Of a DNA stretch of 64,000 nucleotides, positions 24,115 to 35,519 are shown in pieces; within the stretch, counting starts at the first letter, position 1, and every line of letters starts with the position of its first letter. Source of the DNA: Paramecium pentaurelia (Eukaryota > Ciliophora > Oligohymenophorea > Peniculida > Parameciidae); contig CAJJDO010000023.1 of assembly GCA_905183005.1 (NCBI GenBank), positions 329,566 through 393,565 on the forward strand, given 5' to 3'. Position numbers and translations under genes: made by a program. Below the pieces are notes generated by a model. That model did not search any database. It had not been told where the DNA came from and worked only from the letters and a program-made list of their open reading frames with translations.

Positions 24115-24385
24115 CTGATTGTCTTTCAAGTGCACATTTTTCATTTTACCAATTTCTTTTATCTTCTTGCCATTGTACTTATAATTCAATGATTTCTTCT
24201 TTCATTTTAGTTAAATGATCATTTTTTTTCAAAATTTTGAATTATAATTTATTGACTACATCACGTAATTCTTCATCACCCTTATGATTAAAAGATGAGT
24301 CATTATGAACACTCCTTTTTCTTTCATTTCCAGAATCACTACGTTTATTAGATGAAAAACTCTTTTTTGTTGGCTATCGTTACAT
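24115..24385 (-). pseudogene. Duplicated 5' fragment of the coiled-coil gene
   Basis: Repeats the first 90 codons of the coiled-coil gene at 21895-23378 and stops abruptly at the N. There is no coding sequence beyond it. It is most likely not a biological pseudogene but the truncated end of an overlapping contig. Confidence 0.85.
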
Positions 24386-24395
24386 ATTAAATTTA

Positions 24396-25086
24396 ATGTC
24401 TAAATAAATTGTACATCATTAGTCATAAAGTCTTTGGAATTATACATTATCACCAGGTACTTTTATATTTTTAATATTCAAGGATGGACAATGAAAGAAG
24501 TGGAGATTCTGAACTTGGCGCTAATGAAGTTCGGCATAGGAAAATGGCGCAAAATTATAAACTCTGAATGTTTACCTGGTAAGAGTATAGGATAGATATA
24601 TATGCAAACATAAAGATTATTAGGGTAATAGAGTTTAGGTGAATTTATGGGATTGTCTGTAGATCTAAAGAAAGTGTATTTACATAATATGCAAAAAAAG
24701 AATGTATTTAGAAAAAACAATTCAATTATTAATACAGGAGATAATTTAACATAAGAAGAAAGGAAGAAAAGAATAGCTGAAAACAAAAAGAATGTATTTT
24801 TTTGATTATTTTCTAGTTTGGTATAAGTCCTGCTGATATTGCTTTAATTAAATTACCTAGATATCATGTTAATTCATAGACTTCCTTTCTTTCTCATGAT
24901 GAAATTATGGAAGGCAATTTTACAACAGTGGAAAAGATAAACAATCTTTGTGCTTTGAAAAAAGATATCTTAAGAAAATTGAAAAAAATTGAGAATGGAG
25001 AATTAGAAGAAGCATTTGATGATGAAGTAGAATAAAAAAGAAGATATAAAAAAGTTATGACAGATTCAGATTCTTCATCAGCATGA
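24396..25086 (+). CDS. Myb/SANT domain protein, copy 2
   Basis: Same 213-aa protein as at 23389-24079, with both introns at the equivalent places (24457-24482 and 24794-24816). Its one base change is silent. In the real genome this and copy 1 are probably a single locus. The 3' flank here (after 25120) is unique, so this copy gives the true downstream context: 199 bp, then the convergent eL8 gene. Confidence 0.85.
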
Positions 25087-25285
25087 ATTATATCATCTAA
25101 ATATATTTTAATTTATTTACATTTTGTATTCTCTTTTAGGATATTTATTTATCCTTGTAATATTTATCATGAATAACTAATTAACTAACTCAATAACTTA
25201 AGTTTATTAGAAATGAGATTATATAAGGGATTATAAAGAATAAACAACAATTCTCTTATTTTATATTATATTTTGATATGTTTGA

Positions 25286-26166
25286 TCATTAACTTGTCTT
25301 CTTAAGTTCTTCTAATTCCAATGCTTTCTTTAAAGCTTCTTATTGATGTCTAGATTTAATTCCTACTTAACCACCTCCAATAGTTCTTAATAATTCATGA
25401 TTTTCATTATAGTGTTATCTTAAATCACGAGCCTAAAATATAATTAATTAATTACTAAGTTATCGAATTCTGCTTAGTCTTCTTTTCTTACTTCAGTCAA
25501 AGCTACACAAGTTGCAGTCTTTTAGTGAACCAATGCTCCCAATCTAGCCTTATCTTTTATAATTGTATATTTTATGTACTTTTAACAAAGGCAAATGGGA
25601 CTTCTTAACGTCTACATAATTATGGAAGCCAAACAACTAATTCAATTGGATCAACATCATAAGCAATCAAAACTAATTTGGCTTTCTTTGTTTCAACCAA
25701 AGTAGTAACATGATTTAAACCAAATTTAAGGACAGTCACTTTCTTGCTATCTGTCTTCTAATTTTATGCCTTAGATTCAGCAGCTTTGACTAATCTTTAT
25801 TTCTTTTCAGTTTTGGTTTCTGGAGCATATTTCTTTAAAAGAGCATAGACCTTTGAACCTTATATTAAAATAGACACATTACTTTGATTTTTGTCGAGTG
25901 TTTTGCTGAATTAATGAATGGCTGCTGGTACTTTGATTCTTTGCAATAAAATCTTTTTTTATCTATGTAAAAGAATATAACGAGGCCATCTGACATATCT
26001 TGATAAATCTCTCTTTGGTTGAACATCATTTCCAATTCTGAAGTTTTTGGCTTCTTTAACAAAGAGTGGATTCTTCTTTCTATCTGCTACTTTCTTTTAA
26101 ATCTTCTTTGCCTTGGATGTCTTTGGAGCTTTTGGCTAAAAGAATTATCACAATCAAATTTACCAT
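25286..26166 (-). CDS. RPL7A: Ribosomal protein eL8 (L7a)
   Basis: 267 aa with introns 26136-26163 (28 nt), 25554-25579 (26) and 25433-25455 (23). The first intron directly follows the ATG, so exon 1 is one codon. Family landmarks run in order: NPLFVKEAKNFRIGNDVQPKR, RYVRWPRYI, PETKTEKKQRL, then the L7Ae RNA-binding core VTTLVETKKAKLVLIAYDVD and PIELVVWLPQLCRR. eL8 sits in the large subunit and binds kink-turn RNA. Length is normal for the family. Confidence 0.96.
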
Positions 26167-26452
26167 TGTTAATGAAAATCTTTTAATATATTTTTTGAAA
26201 ATAAAAGAAAAAACAAGCCTTAATATTTAATAAATTTATATACTTTACATACCCAAATATATTAACATTATTATTATCATAAAATAAATATAAGGATCTT
26301 AATGCATTAATAAATGAATAGATTTAATAAAGAAAGACTTATTCTATATTAACTAATATTACAAATAATTTTAAGTAATGATTATACAATAAATAAATAA
26401 TTAATGAATACTAATAATCATAAATATATATAAATGATTTATAATTTAATCA

Positions 26453-26780
26453 TCATCCATCTAAATCAATTCCTTATGCTTAAAGTGCTTTTAATATTAA
26501 GACTTCAAATTCATGTATACTAACTTTTTTATCTTTATTTAAATCTGTCATATGAATCCAAGAATCTATTTCCTCTTTTGTTGGTACATATTTCTCATCT
26601 GAAATCAATTTATTTGTTTCAATTAACAATTTTGGTACTTTTATAATACATTAGAAATAATACTTCATCAAAAGTAATATAACCATCTTTATTAGTATCA
26701 GCTAATTCAAAAATAGATCTAGCAGCTTTTAATCTTGCTTTGGCTTAATGAGTTTATGTCTTTGGTTCATTACTATTCAT
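26453..26780 (-). CDS. Small EF-hand protein
   Basis: Two EF-hand loops are visible: DTNKDGYITFDE and DLNKDKKVSIHEF, with a C-terminal QGIDLDG. They are in different frames. A 40-nt GT...AG intron (about 26602-26641) joins them into a 95-aa protein whose loop-to-loop spacing (26 residues) is close to calmodulin's. Forty nt is long for this genome, so a one-base sequence error with a longer linker is also possible. It starts 48 bp before the coiled-coil gene's stop in the tandem minus-strand run. Probably a calcium sensor. Confidence 0.65.
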
Positions 26781-26828
26781 TCTTAATATATAACTTTATA
26801 TAAATTATAAAAACAGATTCTTAAAACT

Positions 26829-27704
26829 TCATTTTTTCTTTATTTAATTATATTTCGTTTTTATTAATTTTTCTTCAATCTTTACTTTCTAAAATTAAAC
26901 TTATGCCTATTTCAATTATAATTCCAATGTATTAAATCTTTCTTATAATTTTATTCTTTAATTAAATACTTTATTTAAGTTAGCATTTTCAACTATCAAA
27001 ATATGAACTCTTTCTTCCAGATCAAGAATCAATTGAGTTATGTAATCAGTTGTAGAGTTCTTAGCTAGATCAAGTTTAGAAATTTCATATTTTTGTTATT
27101 TTTCTTTAATTTCATTCAATTTTTTCTCATTTTCTTTTATTAATTATAATTATGATTCTATATTTTTTTTAAGATGACTTTTATCTCCTATTTATTGCAA
27201 TTCTTAATTCTCTTAAGTTAACTTCTCATTCATCTTAGTTAATAATTATATTTTTTATTGTAATTCTTTAATTAGAGTATTAGATTAACCACGTTAAATT
27301 TCAGAAGTCAAATTAAGGATTTATTTCTGAAGATTATTATTTTTTTATTTAAAATAGTCAAGTTCTTATTTTATATTATGAGCAGTACTATTTCCTATTT
27401 TAATAGGTGATTAAGCTGAATGAATAGATAAATTATAAGGAGATTAAATTGGTTTTATTTCTTTTCTTGATGTTAAAGGTGATCTACAATTAGGTGATAG
27501 AATAGTTTAAGTTTTTAGTTTTGTATTTCTAGGACTCATATAAACAGCATTATTATCTTAGCGAGAATCTGGTACAGTCGAAAGTTTCTATTTAGATATT
27601 TAGAATTGAATCTAATAATTTATATCTTAAGTCTTTGATGCTTAGGATCTATAAGTATTTTGATTAGAGTCAATAGGTGACAAAGGTGATCGAGTTTGTT
27701 GCAT
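26829..27704 (-). CDS. Coiled-coil protein with Ser/Pro-rich head
   Basis: 291 aa in a single uninterrupted frame, one of the few intronless genes here. The first 115 residues are Ser/Thr/Pro/Gln-rich with several SPxR/SP motifs (RSPLSPID, YMSPRNTK, LSPNCRSPL) that could be phosphorylation sites. Residues from about 120 to the end are coiled coil. The C-terminus is basic. Function not recognisable. Confidence 0.75.
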
Positions 27705-28039
27705 AGTTAATAAAAATATTTTAAAATATTAACGATAAATTTAATAACAAATAATAATACAGAGTATCACTTATCCATACAAATCAAAACATAATATAAA
27801 TTTATATTATTTATTATTAATGACTGAAAAACCTTAATTTTGAATATCCTATGTAATATATAAATTAATTTATTAATACATTAATGAAAGTTTTTTACAG
27901 ATATCTAACTCTATTTTTAATTAATAATTTTAGTTTTATTAAAGAATCTATGTATAATATTTACTATTCTTATGAATTTGATTTTATATTAAAAAAACAA
28001 AAAGAATATTATTAGATGAATAATCTATAATTATAAATT
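27705..28039. other. Intergenic, AT-rich
   Basis: 335 bp between the coiled-coil start and the stop of membrane paralogue C, so it serves as promoter for the former and 3' region for the latter. No open frame or clear motif. Confidence 0.5.
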
Positions 28040-30183
28040 TCATTAATCAAAAAATTAATTATCTTTATCATTTAATGTTTTAGGTTTGAGTTGAAGATGT
28101 ATTTTTCCTTTTGAAAAATTATTCTTTTTCTCATTATCCTCAGTTTAAGGTAAGGGAGATGCATTATCACTTATTAATTTTTCTGTCATTTAAGGATATT
28201 ATTCATTTTAATTTTATGGTTCTTAATGAATTTTATGATGATCATAATATGTTTACACTTCATAATACTTATTAAATATTTATTCCATAGCTGGACCCAT
28301 TAAATATATAATTCTTTAATTTACTACATCTGAATTGTCTTTCAATTTTGAATAGGAATGATATATTTTAACCATTTTTCTTGGATTATGATAATTTTTG
28401 CTTCTAATCAATCTATTATATTTTTATTTATTAGCTTATTAAAATAGAAAATTTGGATCTCCTTCTTAATTATGATTGAATTTGTAATTTGGTTCTACAT
28501 TTACAATTGGTTTAGGAGTATAATTAAAAACTTTGATTTAATCCTTTTCTAAAAGTGCTTATTTCAATTTTTCAATTTATTACAATTTCTAAAGAATATT
28601 TACAATATCTAAATCTTAGAGTATAACATTTTCACATTATTAAAGCATTTTACGTGTCACTCTTATTTTTTCTACACAAGTACAACAAAGAAGTTAATAA
28701 AAGAAAAAGTTGATTCCTAACTTTAATTTATGTCTTTATTCAAAAATTTCATTAAACAAATCCTTTAAAAAAGATTCTTTAACTTCTAATAGACTACTAG
28801 CTTATCTTTGAATATCATCTTAATGAAGTGGTTAATCAATTAAAATAGAATTCTTCTTATCACTTTATTATGTAGGATTAGATTAATGTCTTATAGTTAT
28901 AGCTCTTGTTATCTTATTCATTTTTACAAGATTTAAAGTATGATTTTTAAGTTTATTTATTGTTTCATCAACTTTATTAAGTTATTTTTAAATATAACTT
29001 AACAATTTGTCATATGTAAACTCTATCTTACCATTTTTCTTTTATGGTATATTAAATTAATAAAGAGAATTAGCTAAAGATAATCTTAAACCCATTTAAT
29101 TATATTATAAAGCTACAATGCCAAAAATAGATGAAATTATTTTAAGCATACCTCCAAAGTATGATAAGAATTAATCAATTGTATTAACTTTCTTTGTTGT
29201 CTATTGAAATTCTTAACTTAATCTAAAATTAACTGAAAATAATGAACTGGGAATATTATTAAATGTCTTTTATATGATAAATAATTACTTTAATTTCCCT
29301 ATAACTGTAAATTGGAAAAACCCAATAATCAATTATCTCATCATCTTAATAAAAACTAAAAATGCTATTCTAATTCACTATTCTATTTGATTCAAAGAAA
29401 ATGTCAGCAGTTGATTCTGCATCGAAATTTGTAGCCAAAAAGAAATCAGAATTCAAATATTAATATAACGGATAATCTGTTTAATTAGCCAAGAAAATTG
29501 CAGATTAAATTATGGTTGAAAGAGAGACCATAACTGATGCATTTTTAGATAACTCCAGTATTTCTGAATCTGAATAACAATTCTCTGATTTGCATAAGGA
29601 AACTGATAATTTAGGATACTACATAATATATGAACTGTAAGTTCCTTATAACCATAATTAATAATCTTTTGGTAAGCATAAATAGTGGTTTAACTGATTC
29701 TCTACCTAATGAAATTCTTCAAAATTTATTGAAGGAAAATGATCAGTTGTACAACTTTCTAACATATAAGACTTTGTTATTCTTTTGGTTCTTTTTCCAG
29801 ATGGAGTTGTCTCTATATAAACTTGATTCATTGAGATGTTAAAGGCTGTCTTATTCAAATTTGGAAAATAATCTGCAAACGGATTATCTAGTTTTATTGC
29901 AAACATAAAGTTATTGCTATTCATCTCCTTTAAATCTGGATCCATATCCTAAAGTTATTAGACTTCAATCTATTATAGTTTTTATTATTTTTACGGTATA
30001 GGTATCTCTATTAAATACACCAATCAAGCCAGAAACAAGAATGTAGATCAGTACAACTGTCATCATAACTGACAATACTCCTCCACAAACACTCTTATAC
30101 TCCTATTATTTATTGATATTAAGGCTTAAAGGCACACCAAAGTTATCATATCCTCTTAAGGCTTAGTTAATTGATTTCAACAT
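28040..30183 (-). CDS. Two-pass membrane protein, ciliate family, paralogue C
   Basis: 698 aa with introns 29970-29994 (25 nt) and 29267-29288 (22), at the same places as in paralogues A and B. It shows the same order: YDNFGVPLSLNINKQQEYKS, a first membrane segment after VCGGVLSV, NNFMFAIKLDNPF in the loop, and FLSYFGGMLKIISSIFGIVA at the second membrane segment. A cytosolic tail of about 350 residues includes a CCTC cluster and the shared block LQDLDIVNILQKLQQI. It is far from A and B (22 kb), so the family is dispersed rather than tandem. Function unknown. Confidence 0.85.
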
Positions 30184-30871
30184 ACAATTTAAAAATAACT
30201 TAAAAATTAAATTTGATTTATGTTATGATATACATTTTATATGAAAATTAAATAACTTTTGTCAATGAATAAAGAATCTGTTTAGTTGTGTATCCAAAAA
30301 CAAGATATATATTTCAACTTTTTAAAAATTCTAAAAAATCAATATTATATATTTTCAATATTCTATATTTAAATCATTTCCTTTTTAATTTCAAAATTAA
30401 GAATATTTGATGTTATAAACAGAGAATAATAAACGAGTAAATAATAAACATTCTATTTATTTATTTTAATGTAAATCAAATCAAAATCAAAGAAGTAACC
30501 TAAACAAAGATCCTTTATATAAAATATAATTGAAAAATTCTCTAATATCAATTTTTCAGAAGAATATTAATTCAAAAAATATGTTAATTTATTAAAAATC
30601 AAAATTATTAATTCTATATAAAATACTAAAGGTTAAAAAGATCAAATTTTAGTAAATCATATTAAAGATATTAATTTTAATACTATTTCTATTTAGGATT
30701 ATTTTCATATCTAACTATTTTAGTTTCTCAAATTCTATTTTGAGAGATTAGAATTAGCATAATTAGATAAAAATAATGAAAAATTAATACTTTAATTTTC
30801 ATAAATGAAAGAGAATGCCCATTATAATTTGCAAAGTCTAATATATTTTAATGTACTATTGTAAATTTATC
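30184..30871. other. Intergenic with one doubtful open frame
   Basis: 688 bp between two minus-strand genes. A plus-strand frame from the ATG at 30469 (MQIKSKSKKQPKQRSF) has no TGA for more than 130 codons and runs on, antisense, into the P1 gene. Since only TGA stops translation in this AT-rich DNA, such frames arise by chance, and no domain is visible. I do not call it a gene. Confidence 0.4.
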
Positions 30872-31220
30872 TCAATCAAACAAACCTCCCATATCAACAT
30901 CTTCTTCAGGTTCTGGGTCCTTTGGTTTTTCAGCTGCTTTTGGTGCTTCTGTTGGTTTTGCAGCAGCTTAGGCTGGTTAAGCAGCTGGGGCTGAGCCTGA
31001 ACCTCCTCCGACTGAAAGAAGGCTTATGATGTCTTTTCCTTCAAAAGCTCTGACGAATTAGGTTGCCAATTATGATGGAACATTCACACCAGCCTGTAAA
31101 TATATTTCAATTAATGAATACTTTCTTGGTGAGTTTTTCAACATTTTCAACTGTTAATGGAGTTTTTGATCCAGCTAATAAAAGAGCTGCATATGCTACT
31201 GCTGTTGCCTAATTTGCCAT
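30872..31220 (-). CDS. RPLP1: Acidic ribosomal stalk protein P1
   Basis: 106 aa with one 28-nt intron (31094-31121). The N-terminal helical dimerisation domain (ATAVAYAALLLAGSKTPLTV, KAGVNVPSQL) is followed by an Ala/Pro hinge and the diagnostic acidic tail EEDVDMGGLFD that recruits elongation factors. The hinge is relatively Glu/Lys/Pro-rich. The AAGVNV-like motif and LLSVGGGSG favour P1 over P2. Confidence 0.93.
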
Positions 31221-31504
31221 AATAATAATTATATTTTTAAATAAAAAGATTTCCTTAATTAATTAAATGTGAATAGTTGTGAAGCAAATAATATAAATTC
31301 TTTGAGTATTTCCTATTAATATTGGATTGAATTATGTATATAAGAAAAGATCTAAACCATACTTAATTCTAAAATTATGTATTGATATTAAAACTTTTAA
31401 TACAAAATATAGATTATAAAGAAATCAAATAATGGTCTAAAAGAATTTAGACATATTAATTAATAAGAGTTAGATTAATATAAATTTTAGATTATAAATT
31501 ATTT

Positions 31505-32827
31505 ATGTTAAAAAAGTTATCACAATAATATTAGAAGATTTCAATGAAATCATTTTATTTAGGAATATCATTAAGATATTCAACAAATAAAATCAGATAT
31601 AGTTTTAGATCAACTAGATTTATTGTAAAAAATTAAGAATAAAATGAATCATCTAAAATAATGATGATTACTAAAGAAGAAATTATATCATTTCTTAAAA
31701 ACAATAAAATTGCTTATCGAATATAGAGATCTTATGCTTAATTATAGTTTTGTCCATTCTGCATTAAAAGAAATTTTGATGAACTTTCTAATTAATATAC
31801 AATGGGTATAAATTTAAAAAAGTAAATACTTTGATGAATTGTATTAGTGGAATGTATAATTGTTTTAGATCGAGTTGTTAATCTAAAGGATAATGGAAAG
31901 ACTTTTTATAATAAATGACTCATAATGATCCTAAATTGATTGTTGATGGACCTATACATTCAATACCTAAGTAGAATAATTAAGAAGAAGTTGGAATCTA
32001 TGATTAAAAATATGAGCTATTTCAATTTCATTTGCATTATTAAAGAATGAAATTGCAATAACCAAAATTTATCTATGAGTATTTAATTGGAAATAATTGG
32101 GATAAGGTTAATGATGTATATTTATTTCTAGAATCAAAGAGGTATCAAAGAAGAAGTCTTAAATAAATATTTAGTAGGTATTGGTTAAGATGAAGTATTT
32201 GATCCTCAATTAAAATAAATGGTTATGGCTCCTCTTATTTATTTTCCTATGTTTAGATTGCTTTCTTAACAATAACAAAATGATAACGATATATAAAATG
32301 AATATATTCAATCTAAATATAATTCTTAACTTTATGAACTAGTGAGTTGTAAATTAAGAGGAATGGGAAAAGAAAATAAATATATTTAAAAAATAGAACC
32401 TAAAAATGCTATGAAAGGAATTTTTGGACTTAATTTATTAACAAAAAATGTCAAATAAATTATTTTAACAGAAGGAGAATTTGATGCTATGGCTGCTTAT
32501 CAAATGACAGAAATACCATCTATTTCTTTACCTTATGGAATAGCTCATTTTCCTAACTTTTTATTAGAATGGTATTATAATATATTGTTATATTATAGGA
32601 TTAATGAATATAAAGAATTAAATAATATTTATATATGGGTTGATGATGATGAATTTGGAAGAGTTAATTCTAATAAAATAGCAAGTAAAATTGGAAATTG
32701 GAGAACTCGAATAATATAACCATCATTAATCAATAATAATTAATATCCTAAAGATGCTAATGATTGTTTAAGATATTATCCAGATAAAATTCAAGAATAT
32801 ATCAGTAAATCAATTACTGTAAAATGA
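31505..32827 (+). CDS. Twinkle/T7-type primase with zinc finger and TOPRIM, no helicase
   Basis: 423 aa with introns 31822-31847 (26 nt) and 32107-32131 (25). The N-terminus is Ser/Arg-rich like a mitochondrial presequence (SMKSFYLGISLRYS). A primase zinc-finger-like block follows (FCPFCIKR ... NLKNGMYNCFRSSCQSKGQW). A TOPRIM fold comes later, with QIILTEGEFDAMAAYQ (catalytic Glu), IPSISLPYG and YIWVDDDEFGR (DxD). It closes with KDANDCLRYY, which in Twinkle and plant/phage T7 gp4 precedes the RecA-type helicase. Here the protein ends some 20 residues later with no Walker motifs. It may prime mitochondrial DNA synthesis with a separate helicase; that is inference. Confidence 0.85.
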
Positions 32828-32897
32828 GAAAATCAATTATATTTAACATATTACTAAATAAATTAAAATTATGTAAAATACAACAATAATTAAAGTA

Positions 32898-33294
32898 TCA
32901 TTTTATTTTTAAAGATACCTTTGAAAATCCATAAAGATTCTCTGATTTTTTCTTAATTATAGATTTTCTCTCTTCATTTTTGAAATAATTTAGAGCAATC
33001 GAGAATGCTCTTTTTTAATTAGCTTTAATATTACTCATGCTGGACTAAAAAAAATCAAAAGCTGATTATCTTCTATTGTTGTTACGACAACTTATAATAT
33101 TTTTATTATTGATAGCTGGTTTCTCATAAGCATATAAAAATTCTAGATTCAATATAAACTTAATCTTAAATACTTAAATTATTATAATTTTCATCTTCTT
33201 TACCTTATTTATCCTAAATAATATTCTCAAGATAATCTTCTTGATTAGTTTTAATTTATATAGATAACTTTGAAATTTGCAGATTTTTACTCAT
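32898..33294 (-). CDS. Small hypothetical protein
   Basis: 121 aa if a 31-nt intron at 33143-33173 is removed (a second 31-nt choice nearby also restores the frame). The C-terminal two thirds are convincing as coding: RRQSAFDFFQSSMSNIKA, FSIALNYFKNEERKS, basic and helical. No known domain. It is convergent with the primase gene (70 bp between stops). Confidence 0.5.
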
Positions 33295-34130
33295 ATTTAT
33301 AAAATCACTATTAATAAATTAAAAATTTGTTCTATCTCTAATAAATTATAGTCTTTAAATCTCTTCATTAGAATCTTATTTAGAGATATTTGAATCAATA
33401 ATAATTATTATATATTATACATGTATAAATATTCAATTACTTTTTTGAATTAAATTACTCTACTTATAAACCATTTATGTAAATAACTATCTAATATATT
33501 TATAAATAGTTTAAAATGGATTGACAGACAATAATCTATTTTCATATTTTGTTCTGCTAAATAGATCACTAAAAATTATCTACTTATTTGATATTTCAAA
33601 ATAACTTAAAGAGGTTACTAAAATAGTCAAAAATATGTCAATTCATTTAATTATTTATTCCATCTACAATGCTAAAATGATAATAAAACATCAATCAAAC
33701 TAAGTCTTTATCAACTATTTATTTGTATGAAACTATAGAATTGTCTCTCTTGATATTAATATTACTTAAGTTTCAGATCATATTCAATATACTTTATTAT
33801 AATTTTAAAATACTAGCATGAGGTATAAATTATAAACTATTTTTGGATTTTCAGAGACCTTTATTATAATTTATATTAGTCTAATGAAATAAATATGTAT
33901 AATACATTAGAAAGTCATACTTTATTTAAACTCAGATAGAATTAAATTTTTTTTAACTATTTAAATTGCACTATTTTCGATTAATTATATCACTCAACTG
34001 ATATTAAGCAGAATTATCAAATTTTTGTTTTTAAAAATACTTTAATCTATTTGATGATTTGTACAGAGACATGCCAGTATACATGGTAGTGCATGATATG
34101 CGACTTTGTTAGTGATTATTTTATTAAAAA
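33295..34130. other. Intergenic, AT-rich
   Basis: 836 bp that serve as upstream region for both the small hypothetical (minus) and the exonuclease-like gene (plus). Frequent TGA in all frames and no conserved stretch; no RNA gene or repeat seen. Confidence 0.5.
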
Positions 34131-35421
34131 ATGCCCAGAATGTTAAACACCTAAAGAATAGTTCTGTAGATTAATGAATATCAATTGTAGTATTTCATAT
34201 ATAAATTAGATGAATTAAACTATTAAGAACAATTTTAGATAATAGGTATCATAGAAATGGAATGTAATTAGTCTAAAGATAAACAAGAAATTGTCAAACT
34301 TAAAATTACTAAATTTTCTACAACAGAGATTGAAGAAAATAATTACTTTAAGAAAGAATTTATAATCAAACCTCTAACTATTCCTTAATTATAAAGTCCT
34401 TAATTTCAATCTATAACATAAGAATAAGTTAATGATGGAGTTCCATTTGAAGCTACTTTTCAGTTATTAAATGAGATGGATCTTATAATTTTTGAAAATA
34501 GAGCCAAAGCTTAAATGTATTTGAATTCTTGTATTTAACACAATTTGTAATGTCCAATTAAAAAATATATTGAATTAAAAAATGTTTTCCCATTTCAAAA
34601 ACCATAATTGTCAATGAATGATATGCTAAGATGGCTTAAAATACCTAATTAATGTATATATAATATTTAATTAATAGCCCAACAATTTGCATTGACATTA
34701 GTAGTTATAGAACTGTTGAAAAGATCATATACATTTTAAACATAGATGTTATAATAATTATAATTTCCAATTCCTGAAGAAGAATCTAGACTATAAGGAT
34801 TTTAAAATTTAATTATATTAGATCTTCAATATACATGTGTTGAGAATTATAGATAAAATTTCCATTAAGAAATTATTGAAATCTCAGCATAAGTATATGA
34901 TATTCGTTAAAGAAAAATCATTCAAAGTTTTTAAAAATATATAAAACCAATTGAAAATCCAATATTAAGTGAATATTGTACTAAATAAACAGGTATTTAA
35001 TAGTTTTAAATTAACAATGGCATATCACTTTAGTAAGCTATTAATTAATTGTCTTAAATTTTTAAAGAATTAGGAAGATTTTGTATAATCACATTAAGTG
35101 ACTTTGATTTAATTATTTTAAAGAAGGAAGCAGAAAGAAAATAAATCAAACTTGTCAAAAATTTTACTTACTATATAAATCTTAAAAAAAGTATAAAATT
35201 ATTTTTTAATATTAGTATTTCCTAAATCCTTAAGAATTAGGGATTCTTTAAAAGATCCTAGTATGACAGAAATGTTAGAATGTTGTGGACTATTATAATA
35301 TTAAAATAATCTAAGTGATAATACTAAAGTAATAAACCTTGTTAGTTTGGTTGATTATTTGATAACTAATGAAAAATTAAGATTTGATGAAAAAATGATA
35401 TAATATACATATAAAATTTGA
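34131..35421 (+). CDS. ERI-1/3'hExo-like DEDDh exonuclease, active site degenerate
   Basis: 421 aa with one 25-nt intron (35191-35215). The first 200 residues are of unknown type. The exonuclease-like part begins near residue 226: LIILDLQYTCVEN, then EIIEISAQVYDIRQ, KYIKPIENPILSEYC and KQTGIQQ, an order typical of ERI-1/THEX proteins. The family's DxE is DLQ here (Asp231, Gln233 from CAA). SDFDL keeps the third acid, and the final HxxxxD is LVSLVD, with His lost. Active members trim small RNAs and histone mRNA 3' ends; this one may only bind RNA. It precedes RPA1 by 98 bp. Confidence 0.7.
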
Positions 35422-35519
35422 TAATTTCTTATATGATTAAATCTTTTTTTATAAAAAATTAAGGCGGGATAATTTAGTATAAAAAATCAGAAATTAAACT
35501 AATATTAGTTATACGAAAT

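Larger units (their letters stand above)
24115..25120. repeat. 1006-bp duplicated block, copy 2
   Basis: Second copy of 23108-24113, beginning right after the N. Sequence after 25120 is unique and carries on from the end of the Myb gene, so this copy is probably the start of the right-hand contig. Confidence 0.95.

Noticed and set aside
23108..25120. True tandem gene duplication
   Set aside because: Near-identity, a single N exactly at the junction and truncation of one gene at the N point to assembly, not biology.
32489..32719. Apparent 76-codon gene
   Set aside because: Internal segment of the primase/TOPRIM gene, cut off only because TAA was taken as a stop.
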